DNA of 64,000 nucleotides from Rhizomucor pusillus (GCA_900175165.2 FWWN02000357.1:62001-126000); one strand, 5' to 3'. Counted from the stretch's first letter, positions 47,237 to 62,899 are shown. A program made the numbers and translations. The notes: generated by a model not told the origin, from the letters alone.

Positions 47237-50200
47237 TTAGTAAGTAGTTTTATCTAAGCCTCGACATTTTATCGAAAATTCATGAGTGCATTGTTTAAAT
47301 TTCTTGAGGGAGCGAGTGCTGTAGAAAACAAAAGAAGAAATTTGTTAGGATGCTAATATGTACAATATATGAAGGTGTATCTTACCCTAATATGCCCTTG
47401 ATAAAAGCGTTCTTGTCCTCGGCGGTTGCTAGGTTGGAAGGAAAACCATCCTATTTGTGGTAATTAAGTTTAGTATGTCTAAGCGAGTCTCAGATGAGCT
47501 AAATAGCTAACCCTTGCTAATAAGTCATGAAGCCAATGTCTGCAAGGTTCAAGGTATCGACAAATCATCTTATATAAAACATCAACAAGCAGCCCGGAGA
47601 ATGACCTTGGTACGCGACCACCAATGCCCTGTAGTTTTCTAAATAAATACATCTTATCTGATGTCCAGCAGGCGCTCATCTTACCGCTAAAAGCTGCTCC
47701 AATATATTTGGACCCATACTAAGCAGTAATGCTCGGGCGATATCCCAGTGTTGGCTACCTTCTTTCAAATCCTGAGTGACAAAATCGGCCTTGCTGAATG
47801 TCAGTATACAAAATTATTCAATTCTTCCACTGAAGTACGGATTACCATGAAATTAAGTGCCGCTTGCAGTGCTAGGCGCTCCTGCAGTCCCATTCCTGCC
47901 ACCGCAAACATAAATATGTTCTGGACTGTATCATGTGGAAGCTGATAGAATATATCTGGGCAACGTTTTATGGTCTATTTCGCAAAGCATTATTTGGCAT
48001 ACCTCAAAAAATCCTCGAAATACATTATACGTACCCTTGTTAAAAGATCAAAATAGCTGTGCACAATGTCGGGGTATTCCTCCATAGCTGTTACGTTGAT
48101 CATTCGTATGTATTAGAAGTGAAACATTAAATATGGAGCATACCCGATTTTCCCCCTTACCGGCACTGTTGTTGATCACGCTAAATGTCTTTCCGGTCAA
48201 GTTCGCCAACATATCTCGCAGATTTGCGTGCTCAGCAGTTTGTCCACCGTATACCGTGACGGTGAAAGCAGAGGTATGTAGCCAGCACGCGTATGGAGAG
48301 TTTTGATACGCAGAACACACAAGCGAAATCAGGTCCTTAAAAGAAAGCGTCAAAAGCGGGCTGGTCGATCGGATACCAGCTTCAAGAAACTGAGAAAGCG
48401 TCTGATAAAAGTATCGGTAAGCTTCGAAAACAGCCTTCAAAGATTTCAGAGGGAAATGGCTAACCTTCATTAGCTGCTCGTCTTTCACCCATACCAATGC
48501 TATTTGCTGGGTGATATCCCTGATAGCAGCTGTAAACTCTTCGAATCCATCTACATTTCTGTAAAAAGCCGCTGTATCGCCACTAGCGAAAGCATCGTAT
48601 GTATTATGTCTTGCCGTCAAAGACTGGTAATCGTCGGTAGGAGATTGTATACCACGACAGCACGCTGAAAGATATTGCAGCTGCACGAGGACTGCTTCGC
48701 GACCAGCGCTGGCATCTTGCGTGCTGTTGTTTAAAGCATTCCGTAAGCCTTTTAGGATATCGCCAACAAGCACCTGTTATTCAGTTAGCCAAACAGATAA
48801 CTTGGCAGTCGCTGGGCTCGATTTACCATAAGCGGCGCTGCAGCACGTTCTGGAGGCAATACTTGGATCACGTCGGCGACTGATTCTACAACCTTTTGCA
48901 TTGTATTCGGCTACAATGTGATTTTGCTCAATATAAAGTCTCATTGCCAAGATATATTCTCCTTACTTCTATCATGGAACTCGCCATAGCACCGTATACA
49001 TGCATCATGCTGTCTAGATCACCAACCAGGAACTGACGGCAAGTATCGCAGATGTCAGAAAAGGCCGAGGCTGCACATGCGGACAACTTTGATATGCTGA
49101 GGCAGGGTACGATGTAGTTCATGACTGCCGGTAAGAAGTCAGAGTGAAGCTTTAGCCATTCTGACAGCGAGCCTGTCACGAGAAGGTATGAGTTTCCTGT
49201 TGCTTATGTAAAATTAAAGAAATTACCTAACAACAGCAGGGCAGTATTTTGAAGACGAAGACCGCAATCAGGAGGCAATCGAGAGAGCACTTCCGGACCA
49301 AAAAATCGAGGTATTTGGGTATTCTCATCTGCAGGTATTTCCTCTGATATACTTTTAAGACAGAACAACGTCGCCTCAAGTTCCTTCACAGAATGTTAGG
49401 ATATAGCAACTGCCAAGCAAAGTGAGAAGAAAATACTTGCCTGCGATGCCAAAGGAATATGATTCCATTGATTTAATATACTGGCAGCTTCGTCTAATAG
49501 AATCGATAGCATCTCGTTCTGCAGTAAGTAATACGGGTTCATTAAAGTGTCACCCAAGTCTCTTCGGCTAGTCCGGAATTTGTCGCGTATATCTTTAAAA
49601 AACTTAGGATATAACCATTTTTCGATCGCATACATATCTCTCTCACCTTTTGTCCATGAGTTCCACACAGCTTCGTCAGGAAATGCGGCCTTGTTTCTGA
49701 GAACTGTAACTAGTTGTCGATACCTCGCTAGAGCGATCTCGCCACATTGCTGCAACCACAATTGCTGCTGTGCTTGATTTGCACCGTTGCGCTGGGTGTC
49801 ACCTTCTGCGATAATTGAGATCCCGGGGTTTGGCCGTAAAGGAACAATACCATTGTCGAACAAAGTCTCTTGAAAGACATACCAAAAGTTAAGCGGCAAT
49901 TCGCTTACTTCTTGGTCGGCAGGAAAATGTCCAGGGAATGCCGTCAGTTGCAGGATCATATCCAAGATTAAAGTCAACTTTGGGTCTGCAAGTTCTAATG
50001 CCATGTAGTCTGTATAGGTCTCTCCAAATGTCGTCAAAAGTTTGGCCAATGTCCGGGCCGTCTCTTCGTCCTCATCTTCGTGGTTTGACGGTTAGAGACG
50101 TCAAAAGGAATAGACAAATATAGATCAAGCTGCTACCTTTAATGGATTCACTTAATTTCTCTTTTATCCAGTCACTTGCAAAGCAATTCAGAAGATCGTT

Positions 50201-51390
50201 GCGCAAAGTATTATATTTTATCCAAGCAGACTGCTGCATGCTTTCCAGAAGAACGTCGGCAGCAGCAGAAAATAAGTCCTCCCGCGTTAAAGACAGGATT
50301 GTCTGCTGTATCAATGTATAGCATTGCCTAATAGTGTTTACAATGTTAGATACTGCTCATTCCAGGAGAAAAATGGAAATAGAAAAGGGAACATACTCGA
50401 GGTCTATACCATATTGTACCCAACTCTGCAGGCATTTTAATGCCTTCTCTTGATTAGAGGAGTCTATATCCGGTCCAGACGAAACGATAAATGTAGATAA
50501 TGTTGAAAGTGTAAGAGGTATCCCGTCTTTGAGCTCTTGTAATATTTGGGGTCTGAACCAGTCCATCAATAAGGCCGTCGAAAACGTAGAGACCTTGCTT
50601 GCATCTCACCTTTTCCCGCCAAGTATTGCCGCATTCGAGATTTCTTCCGGTACGAGTGTCAGAAATTCCAATATAGCAGTGTTGATAACAGAAGGAGATA
50701 TGCCATATGCTTGAGAGCCGGATTGAAGCGTAATAACCGTGTCAGATATAAACTGACGCCATCGATCAGGGACTGTATGAAAAGCGTATGTAATGAGCTA
50801 CATATAGGCTGCTGGTCAGAGTCCAAAGCAATAGAGATATTTTCTCCCTCTCTTTCCGCAGCAAAACATACAGCTGTGCATAGCTTAGTTATTATAAACA
50901 ATGGTCCTGAGCTGAGCTTTACGATCCAGGTCATTAATTCTTGCCGCAGCCATTCAACACGTTCTTCCGGTAACGTGGCCCTATCAAGGTATGGAACATT
51001 CAGATATATATATATATATATATATATTAACTATCTCGACTTGTTAATTGATTTACCAGTCTCGAGCTATCTTTACTTGAAACGTATGTGCACCAAAGAA
51101 GCGGCATTGATCTGACTAGATAGGCCGAAAATCTCTTAGCCATATGAAATACTGAAAGAGGTTTATTTCCCATCAATACCGGCGAACCCAATAGCTGCGA
51201 AGCTATCTCCCAAGCTTGCGGCTGCCGCTGGAAGTTCTGAAGTTGCTCCTGGATATCTCTAGCTACGCTGGGCTCCGTCGTGCTGTATAGACCCTCAATA
51301 AGCTATATTTCCAGTCTGTCAGCTGAATGCAAAACTGTTGATCTTTCACGGATAGGCCACCTTTTGCAGCTGATCAATATATGAATCCAT
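47237..51390 (-). CDS. Importin-13/transportin-3-type karyopherin-beta
   Basis: A long gene split into many exons by short introns; I traced both ends and several central exons. It starts MDSYIDQLQK (51390-51361), then LYSTTEPSVARDIQEQLQNF with the importin N-terminal pattern, CRFFGAHTFQVKIARDW and LPEERVEWLRQEL. Central landmarks include IPLTLSTLSTFIV, LADPKLTLILDMILQLTAFP, GHFPADQEVSELPLNFWYVF and ISDTL-like RRDLGDTLMNPY. Near the end come DFVTQDLKEGSQHWDIARAL, GIGGRVPRSFSGLLVDVL and the final exon KKFKQCTHEFSIKCRGLD. These follow human importin-13 in order. The protein shuttles cargo such as histone-fold and splicing proteins through nuclear pores. The exact exon list was not fully resolved. 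Confidence 0.9.
51004..51027. repeat. (AT)n microsatellite in an importin-13 intron
   Basis: Twelve AT/TA units in the intron joining the CRFFGAHTF exon to the LPEERVEW exon. It is a simple repeat and probably length-variable. Confidence 0.85.
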
Positions 51391-51570
51391 GTTGTGGCAA
51401 GGCACACACTTGAGCAGTTTGGTGCGTAACGGAGGAATGCACGAACTTTAGCAATCCTTGGTGAAGGAACGCACGAACCTCTGCAAGAAACGCACCAACT
51501 TTCGGCTGGTCTTGGTGCATAATTAGTGGCTTGTTCTCCCCGCTCTCCCCCCTTAGACGACCTAGAAACC
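51391..51570. promoter_or_regulatory. 180 bp bidirectional promoter, importin-13 / NAA10
   Basis: The two start codons face away from each other across 180 bp. Within it, near 51430-51510, related words recur (GGAATGCACGAACTTTAGCA, GGAACGCACGAACCTCTGCA, GAAACGCACCAACTTTCGG), spaced about 37 bp. They could be binding sites shared by both genes. Confidence 0.55.
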
Positions 51571-52311
51571 ATGAACATTAGGCAGGCTACCGTAAGCACC
51601 ATCGTGTATCACTCCAATGCAGTCGCAGACGATCTAAAACAGGGATGCAGGTGGACGATTTGCTGGAAATGCAAAACTGCAACCTCCTTGATTTGCCAGA
51701 AAATTATCAAATGAAATATTGTACGTGGAACATATATCGCTCGTCAGCATTGACTAATGCTTCAACAAGACCTATACCATGCCTTATCATGGCCACAGCT
51801 GTCATACGTTGCTGAGGATGATAATGGTAAAATTGTAGGATATGTCCTAGCAAAGATGTAAGGTCTATCCGTAGCAAAATTTCGAACTGGGTCTAACAAA
51901 CTGAACTCGTAGGGAAGAGGAGCCAAGCGACGTACCTCACGGACACATCACTTCGATTTCTGTTATGCGTACATATCGACGTCTCGGTCTTGCACAGAAG
52001 CTCATGCTACAGTCGACGAGTCAAATGGTTGAAGTGTTTAATGCACACTATGTATCGCTGCATGTGCGAAAGACGAACAGAGCGGCAATTGGTCTATATA
52101 GAGACACCCTTAACTTCAAGTATGGAATATCCATCGACATTTACGATATGAATTTTAATATATTTTATATAGGGTGCATGATATTGAGAAGAAATACTAT
52201 GCAGATGGAGAAGACGCGTATGCGATGCGCCTCACACTTCAGGAACCAAAGGCCCCGGCCTCAGCGCGTGGTGCTGTCGAAGAGGTTAACGAGGTTGCTA
52301 CAAAGGCATAG
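51571..52311 (+). CDS. NAA10: N-alpha-acetyltransferase catalytic subunit Naa10/Ard1
   Basis: Five exons (51571-51591, 51651-51720, 51770-51857, 51913-52119, 52173-52311) give 174 residues. The GNAT fold is almost colinear with human NAA10: [40 protein letters not shown], the strand [20 protein letters not shown] that includes the acetyl-CoA loop [21 protein letters not shown], and [12 protein letters not shown]. Only a short variable tail follows. With Naa15 it forms the NatA complex, which acetylates Ser/Ala/Thr/Gly N-termini on ribosomes. The first exon is 21 nt. Confidence 0.96.
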
Positions 52312-52444
52312 ATATTCAATCTACAAGCAATATCAAATGAAGCAACAAAATGCGCACAATCGTTTGGCAGCTGCTTTGAAAAGTGTTTGTTTGGGTATCT
52401 GACATACACAGGTGGAAACTTGTCCCAAGAAGCTGCGTCGTTTC

Positions 52445-52909
52445 TCAGTCGAAAGCTGAGTCGAGATACCTCTTTATCAGAACCAGCATCTCTTTCTTTA
52501 TGCTTTCATGCATGGTACCTTGAGTTATAACGATAATATCGTGAGAATCCTCGGATAGAAAAGAGACAGATGGAGAGATTTCTACTTACTGCGGGCATAA
52601 TCCGCCGTATTTTCTAAGAGCGTTTCCATCGTTACATTATCCTGATTTTTGTTTCTTGCCATTTCTGCATCATTGATAAGCATATTTCCAGCCATTTTGA
52701 GTCTTCGATGCAGTGGCATACCAGTGGCATATGCATAAACAAGATCATTCCAACCGGACTCGACCAATCTCGATCGAAGTATTCCTAGCAATCTACATGA
52801 CATAAGCTTGACAGTCAAATCCGAAGCAGCACTACGCTTGCCTTTCTTTTTCACCGGAATCGACAAAGTGTCGATTGACAGCGGTCCTCAGTTTCTGGGG
52901 ATCAGACAT
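52445..52909 (-). CDS. SUS1: Sus1/ENY2, SAGA and TREX-2 subunit
   Basis: Four exons (52909-52842, 52792-52722, 52664-52590, 52518-52445) give 95 residues, the usual family length. The helical core matches ENY2: GEKERLLGILRSRLVESGWN, NVTMETLLENTADYAR and SIKKEMLVLIKRYL. The protein belongs to the SAGA deubiquitinase module and the TREX-2 export complex at the nuclear pore. The first intron must begin with GC (GCAAGC at 52841) to join ...GEKER to LLGILR; no GT donor gives an open frame. It is only 49 nt. Yeast SUS1 is also known for unusual introns. Confidence 0.94.
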
Positions 52910-53085
52910 TAAAGTGAAGTGGGTATGATACTTGCAGAAGCGGGGAAGCGTGAGCTTTCCACGCCCGATAAAAAGAATTTGGAAAAAAATTGGGCGAGCT
53001 TCGATTGAACCTATAGTCTACATCTCGGTGCGAAGTATAAGCAAAGCAATGTATAATAATATATGAGTTATGGTCTGTATTTATC

Positions 53086-53307
53086 ATGGCAAACACCGGT
53101 AGCTTTGCGTTGATTGGCAAAAGTAGTCATCAAGAGAGTTGTACATATGTAGCAAGAACGTTCCGTGATGCAGAAATCCAGTTATGCATTTACGATACCT
53201 TCAAGAAACCATTAATTTTAATTTTAAATGCATTTTATTCTAAGGGTAACAGAGGTTTGGTGATTACATACTTAGAAAAGCATGGTATACAAAAGACAAA
53301 GTCTTAG
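53086..53307 (+). CDS. Hypothetical small ORF
   Basis: An ATG-started ORF of 73 codons (MANTGSFALIGKSSHQES...). The middle, AEIQLCIYDTFKKPLILIL, looks like a beta/alpha fragment, but no family is recognised and no flanking exon is evident. It may be a chance ORF. Confidence 0.22.
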   Translation: MANTGSFALIGKSSHQESCTYVARTFRDAEIQLCIYDTFKKPLILILNAFYSKGNRGLVITYLEKHGIQKTKS

Positions 53308-53546
53308 GATTCATTTAGAGATTTGATACCTGTCATAATATATGTTTGATTTCCACTGTACCATTTGCGAAAGGAGTGATGATGTACTATTTGCTACAGA
53401 GGAGTGTTTTAGCATGTGATATATTATTACTCAATTTCGTACAAACATCGCAATCCAATACAGTTTAGTACTTATGGCCAGGATCAGAGTGATCCGCTTG
53501 GCCGCATGGAGCACGATACAATGAAAATTCTCTGAATATTGCAACG

Positions 53547-53855
53547 TCAGGACTCTCGTTTACGACCGCCCACCGCAGCAATGTCTGCAGCGTGCATGCT
53601 TCCCACCATTCGTATATACACATTCGGTCGTTTCAACGCTGTCAGCAAGGAACATCCCTTGGGTATTTGCTGATGATAATGGCTATTATACATAGTAACT
53701 CTTGTGTGCATGATATTCAACTTGGTACATGCTGCAAAATTTTGACCAACAAGCGTGAAGTAATTACCATCAAGGCTGGGGAAGGTCACAGTTATCGAAA
53801 ACAAACTTATCATTGAGAAATCGCCTACGGCTCCCTTTTTATTCGAATGCGGCAT
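53547..53855 (-). pseudogene. Possible fragment with IPT/TIG-like segment
   Basis: An ATG-started minus-strand ORF of 102 codons. The part VTFPSLDGNYFTLVGQNFAA resembles the strand-turn-strand of IPT/TIG domains (as in Rel or CSL factors). The remainder is not recognisable. No neighbouring exon completes a domain, so it may be a gene remnant or coincidence. Confidence 0.25.
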
Positions 53856-53950
53856 ATCAATTACTGAGGGGCTAAAATTGCTTTCTTTTCCACTTGAAAG
53901 TGTATCAGACCCTTGCAGCCTTTACCAAAGTGTATTTTCGGGCGTTGCCT

Positions 53951-57249
<3,299 letters not shown>

Positions 57250-59473
57250 TTACTGTTCGGCAGGTGCTTCGCTTTCTAGGACCTTGGTAACTCTGCCAAT
57301 TGCAATGGTTTTACCTAATAGCACAATCGAAGTTAATACCGGAGACAAAACACTAAACAAAAACGGAATATAATATACGTTACCTTCATCACGCAAGGTG
57401 AATCGACCCAGCTGGGGATACTCTTCAAAGGTTTCTATACACAAAGGTCCAGCAGTTTCAATTCTTGCAATAACTTTCTGACCCTGCTTGACAAACTGAG
57501 GAGGACGCTTGGATTTTCTTCCAGTCTTCTTATCGATGAGGTGAAGCAGTGCGCTTAGCGTAATTTCCTCTACGGCAGCGTGGACGTGCATGACGGCAGT
57601 GTAGCCAGCGCAAATGATATTCTTGTGATCGAGAATAGCCAATTGAGCTTCGAAAACGTTGGTAGCCTTGACAGGGCTTCGCTTATCGCAAAGCAAAAAG
57701 CCAGGCATGACTTCCTATAGTAATCGTAAGCTACAAACTCTCGTTTAGCTCAATGCATTGTTATACTTGCATCTTCTTCAACACCCTTTAAGCGGATTCT
57801 GACGTTATCACCGCAAATAGCATGGTCCACTTCGTCTTCAGTTTCATTGAAAATTGCAGAGATTTCGCACATACGCTAAAAACCCAAGAGTCAGTTTTTA
57901 ATCATCCAACAGATAATGTATATCAGCATCTACCTTGTTTGGCATGAGTAATACACTTTGATTCTTCTTGACAACACCGGATTCAACCTTTCCTACTACA
58001 ATGGTACCCATATCCTATATTGTTACATTTAGCATGAAGCAGAGCACGCTACAATAGTCGTCCATATTTACCTTGTACTTTTCAGCAACGGGGAACTTGA
58101 AAGGCGCCTTAAGCTTTCGATCCAAGGCTTGCATATTATCGAGGTATTCCAAGAGAGAAGGTCCATCGTACCAAGGACACTTGGAACCGGCGCGTTCCTT
58201 GATGTTAGCGCCGGTGAAACCGCTAACAGGCATAAAGTAGACATCAGTCTTCGGGTTGTAGCCGGTTTGTTTCAAGAAAGGAGTCAGTTTTGCTACAATT
58301 TCGTCATAGCTATACACAATCATATGTTTGGATAAATTTCTTTTGTCTTGGATATCCTTCTGCTACATACCGAGCCTTATCCCACTCGACAGTTGGGTCA
58401 TCCATCTTGTTAATAGCCATGATCATCTTGTTTACACCAGATGTCTTGGCCAACATAGTATGTTCGCGAGTTTGACCGCCGCGTTCGAAACCAGTTTCAA
58501 ATTCACCCTTACGAGCAGAGATGACCATAACACCAATGTCAGCCTGAGAGGCACCACTGATCATGCTTGGGACATAGTTTTTGTGTCCTGGAGCATCAAG
58601 GATGGTGTAGCGACGCTTGTCGGTTTCAAAGTATGCTCGACCACATTCGACAGTCTTGCCCTTTGCACGTTCCTCGTTGTTGGTATCAAGCGCCCAGGAG
58701 AGATACCAAGATTCTCTTCCTGCTTCCTTAGCTTCCTTTTCGTATTTCTCCATAGTACGTTTATCCACCATCCCGGTAAGATAAAGGATATTGCCACCCA
58801 TAGTGGATTTACCAGCATCTATGATTTGTCGATTAGATCAGGATGAGCAAATTTTAATCCAGACATGTAACAGAGACATACCGACGTGACCCATAAAAAC
58901 AATGTTCAAATGCTCCTTGCCGTACAAATCCTGCAGGACTTCATCGTCAACAGTCTCCAACTCTTCCTTGACTGCGTCGACCTTTTCGGCAGCCTTTCCC
59001 ATAGCAGCCTCAGCATCTTTCTTGCTATCTTTAGAAGCATCTGGCTTGCTTTCAGCTTTGGGTGCTGGAGTTGCTTTCTTTTCCGGAGCAGGAGCCGCAG
59101 CTGGAGTAGGAGCAGGAGTTTCTAACAATAAGATGTAATTAGAACTCGATCGAATGTGTCTGTGGGATCTTAGTAACAAACATACCAGGCTTGGATGCTG
59201 GAGCACTGGAAGTAAGCTTTACAACTCGCGCAGCAGCTAAGTTGATAGTTAGTAAATCGAACAGGTCGGATCGGTCAGGTAAGTTTGCATCTTACCAGAT
59301 TCCGCAGCGGGAGCAGGAGCTGGTGCAGGGGCGGGAGCTGGTTTGGGTGCAACGAAAGCAGCTCCAGGAACAAACTCCTTGGCAGCGAAGTTTGGCTTCC
59401 ATTCTGATGCGTTGGGATTAAGCGACAGCTTTGAAGTCGCTTGCGTGAGCTTGTTGGCGTCGTTCTGGCTCAT
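57250..59473 (-). CDS. SUP35: Translation termination factor eRF3 (Sup35)
   Basis: Nine exons (59473-59296, 59236-59186, 59121-58882, 58818-58371, 58309-58072, 58014-57934, 57875-57771, 57714-57384, 57314-57250) give 578 residues. The N-terminus has a PAM2-type poly(A)-binding-protein site (LSLNPNASEWKPNF followed by AKEFVPGAAF). An Ala/Pro/Lys-rich linker replaces the Gln/Asn prion domain of yeast. The GTPase domain shows GHVDAGKST, the switch region CGRAYFETDKRRYTILDAPG and NKMD. Two C-terminal beta-barrels end FEEYPQLGRFTLRDEGKTIA. eRF3 is the GTPase partner of eRF1. The seventh intron (57770-57715) has a GC donor (GCAAGT), needed to give KGVEEDEVMPGF. Confidence 0.97.
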
Positions 59474-60338
59474 GACAGCGGAAAACTTGCTCAAAAAACT
59501 TTTGGGAAGATTTCGCCTTAGACGAGAAAACAATTGCAACCCAGACAAGCCCCGCATTGGCGCTCTGATATCCACTGCTTTGTAAGATGTATGCAGTGGT
59601 ATATGTCTTATCAATTGAGGCAAAACAACGTTAACGCATGTCTCAGAATTCCCTCATGTTTGAGAGTAACGCTTTGCAGTAAAAATCTAACATAAACCAA
59701 TTCTGGCATAAGACGCTGTTCTTGGTATGAAACCTGACGAACTTTTAGAGAATAGTGACTTTGGGAACTCGATGACTTTACAAAATACAAAGCGTTCAGC
59801 GCCGGTTAGACATGCCTTCCCCTTCAGGCTCATCCTACGACTTTCTTTTTTTGCTTCTTTGACTTCATTCCTCCTGCTCCTTTTCCTTGTATTCCGAGCT
59901 TTCCGGTGTAGCTCTTCGTGGATGAGCACTTTACGCCGATTGCATAAGTGTCTCTCCGGAAATGCGAGTAACCCATTGGATCTAATGCATACTTTATCAT
60001 CTTTTATATAACACTCTATCATAAACCATATGTAACATATCATTTTATTATTAGGTAAAATGTGAATCCGTGCTCTAAGATCTTAAGCTCACGCCAATCT
60101 CTGTACCATACATATTTATTAAGAATCTCTGATCAAATAAAGCTTAGAAAATAACATTTGCTTCCGTTTCTCCAAACGCCGAGAAACCTGCCACTTGCTT
60201 AGATGTTTTGCAGGATTTGGGATGAGGTGAGGAATTTGCGTCCCGCTCAAATGGCCACGACGTCATGCCACGTGACGAGGAGGGGAAGCGGTATATCCAT
60301 CGTTTTTCGTTCATTCCGCTTTGTCAAAGACTTACACC
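59474..60338. other. Divergent promoter region, eRF3 / NOT3
   Basis: 865 bp. A basic ORF at 59687-60043 (-), with KARNTRKRSRRNEVKEAKKE, has no recognisable family and I do not call it. The last 100 bp contain a CRE-like site and an E-box, listed separately. Confidence 0.45.
60259..60274. promoter_or_regulatory. CRE-like site and CACGTG E-box upstream of NOT3
   Basis: GACGTCAT (60259-60266) and CACGTG (60269-60274, extended to CACGTGACG) lie side by side about 65-80 bp before the NOT3 start. These are core sites for bZIP (ATF/CREB) and bHLH factors respectively. Function is inferred from sequence only. Confidence 0.5.
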
Positions 60339-62899
60339 ATGTCTATGAAAAAGCTGCAGAGTGAGTAATTGGCGCTAATTAGCGATTATATATTGTTCGA
60401 TTGCTTTATGAGCTTGCTTTTTCTGAGGAATTCTGTAAAAGAAACTGTTCTGTTTGAATGGAACTAACTGGGCTTCCTCTAGCCGAGATTGACCGAGTGC
60501 TCAAGAAAGTCAGCGAAGGCGTTGAGACTTTTGAGACTATATTCGACAAGATTCAATCAACGAGTAACAATAATCAGAAAGAAAAATACGAGCAAGATTT
60601 GAAAAAGGAGATTAAGAAGCTGCAACGCCTGCGCGATCAAATCAAGACATGGCTTTCTTCCAACGAAATCAAAGACAAACGTGCATTACTGGAAAACCGA
60701 AAACTGATTGAATCGCAAATGGAGCGGTTCAAAGCCATTGAAAAGGAAATGAAAACAAAGGCATTTTCAAAAGAAGGTCTGTTACAGAGAGAAAAGATGG
60801 ACCCGAAGGAGAAGGAAAAACTCGATACGTGCGAATGGATCACTTCCATGGTGGAAGAGCTATCACGGCAAATCGAAACTGCAGAAGCAGAGCTGGAAAC
60901 TTTGCAAGGAAGCTCAAAACGTGGAAAAAAGGATCACTCGAAAGCAGAACGTGTTGCAGAATTGGAAGAACGCCTGGAGCGATACAAATGGCACATTAAC
61001 CGGTTAGAGCTTACGCTGAGATTGCTGGAAAATGACCATTTAGCCGTGGAAAAGGTAGGTCGTGTAGCTCTGATAGCACGATACTGAATACTCAAGAATG
61101 ATGAATTTAAGGTTACTGCCATCAAAGATCTTGTTGCATACTATGTAGACTCCAATCAGGTACGAGAGAAGGTTTATTGGCATCTGCTTTCGAAAATGTT
61201 ATTAAACAGTGCTTACAGGAACCTGATTTCATGGAGGATGAAGGAATCTACGACGATTTGAACCTAGAGGAAGAAGAAGAACTTTATGCCATCGGCACTG
61301 ACGACTACTTGGGTCAGCATGATTGTATGATTACAGGATATGTCGGATAGAGCAACTTAACTTATAACTCAACAGCGAAAACAGATGTGCAGACGGAGAA
61401 GGTCGAAGAAACCAAACCAGTCTCAAAACGATCAACGAAAGACAAAGATGAAGAGGTTAGTAATAGACCGCATGCATAGCACTAAATATACTAACAAGTA
61501 TCCAGTCACCCGCCAATGCTGGTCGTGCAATTAAATCACACGTCGATTCGAGCAGTAAAACAAGTAAGTTACATATGTTTATTGTCGGTGATGAACCGTA
61601 AAGTAACACGCTTAGAAGAATCCATTCCAACCTCACCAGATGAAGGTAAGCAATAGTTTTAGTCATGGACCGCTGCGCTTGCGGCTTCTGACTTGGGTGG
61701 AAAGGTGCCAACGTAAGCCCATTGAAAACGCCTTCAATGGCATCGATGGCGAAGCAAACGGTCGAGAGTCCGGCACCGAATACAACAGGTTTGAAATATG
61801 CTCAAGCAGCAGCTGCAGGAGTATCTTCTGCTGGTTCACAGGATACTTTGGCAAAGCAATCCGGAAAGACAGAGGACAAAGGTAGTCTCATTCCATATTA
61901 CTCCTATCTGCACATGACTAAACTTGTCCTTTAGCTCATGATAAACCAATCGAGAATGCGTGGGCGGAACCACCAAAAATCGTGGATCAATCGAAACACA
62001 GTGCATCATCTGCCGAGTCACAGAAACAACAAAGAACACAGCAACCTGGTGCACAAACACCTGGTTCATCTTTACCGTCATCTCTACTGGCGTCTCAATA
62101 TCCAGGCACAAACGTAGGTCAATATCAAACGCAAGAGATTTCTGCTGCTAATAAACAATGTAAAGGTATCAGATACTTCATCCGGTCAAACTACGGTACC
62201 AGAAACAGTGGAATCACGGTTACCGTCTTCCTTGGCCGATTTGGCCCCTGCGTTTGAAGCGGTAAAATCTAAAGGTAAGATAAAGTACAGGATAATCAAT
62301 TGTCCACTCCAACCGATGCAAATGAGTCATGGCAGGAGCTGGAAAAGGCGACATGCTATATACGCAACAAATGTTGGATGCCAGTCTTCAGCATATTCCT
62401 GACCTTATCGATTCCGAGCGGCCAAAATCTTACCAGCCTCGCACCCCGTATCCTACACCGAATTATTATCCTCAGCAGCCATTACACCTATTTGACAACC
62501 CGGCATTGTTTGAAAAGTTTGATATGGATGCGCTGTTTTTCGTTTTCTATTACCAGCAAGGCACCTACCAACAGTAAGTCTACACTCATTTTGGAAGCAT
62601 TGTGTAAATATACTGAAGGTTGTATTTCGTGGTCAGGTATCTTGCTGCAAAAGAGCTGAAAAAGCAATCTTGGCGTTTCCACAAGAAATACCTGACATGG
62701 TTCCAGCGACACGAAGAACCAAAGGTAATAACGGAGGATTATGAACAAGGCACCTATGTCTACTTTGATTACGAGGGTGCTTGGTGCCAACGAAAGAAAA
62801 CCGAATTTAGGTATGCAAAATTCAAATTCTCCATTATTCGATACATATTTATATAACTCTGCATGTAGATTTGAATATCGTTACTTGGAAGAAGCTTAA
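60339..62899 (+). CDS. NOT3: CCR4-NOT complex subunit Not3/Not5
   Basis: Thirteen exons (60339-60360, 60483-61054, 61112-61159, 61219-61324, 61376-61455, 61506-61563, 61616-61645, 61705-61881, 61935-62113, 62166-62274, 62336-62573, 62637-62810, 62869-62899) give 607 residues. Residues 1-230 are the coiled-coil Not3 N-domain ([60 protein letters not shown]). A low-complexity Ser/Gln/Pro linker follows. The C-terminal NOT box is nearly invariant: [58 protein letters not shown]. The subunit supports mRNA deadenylation and codon-optimality sensing on the ribosome. Apparent frame breaks near 61,700 and 62,160 are resolved by introns. Confidence 0.96.

Noticed and set aside
59687..60043. Basic ORF on the minus strand near the eRF3 promoter
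   Set aside because: Lys/Arg-rich helix-like stretch but no family match, no clear start context, and poorly structured remainder.
62100..62170. Apparent frameshift in NOT3
   Set aside because: A 52 nt intron (62114-62165) with a CTAAT-type branch site restores the frame; total coding length is then a multiple of three.
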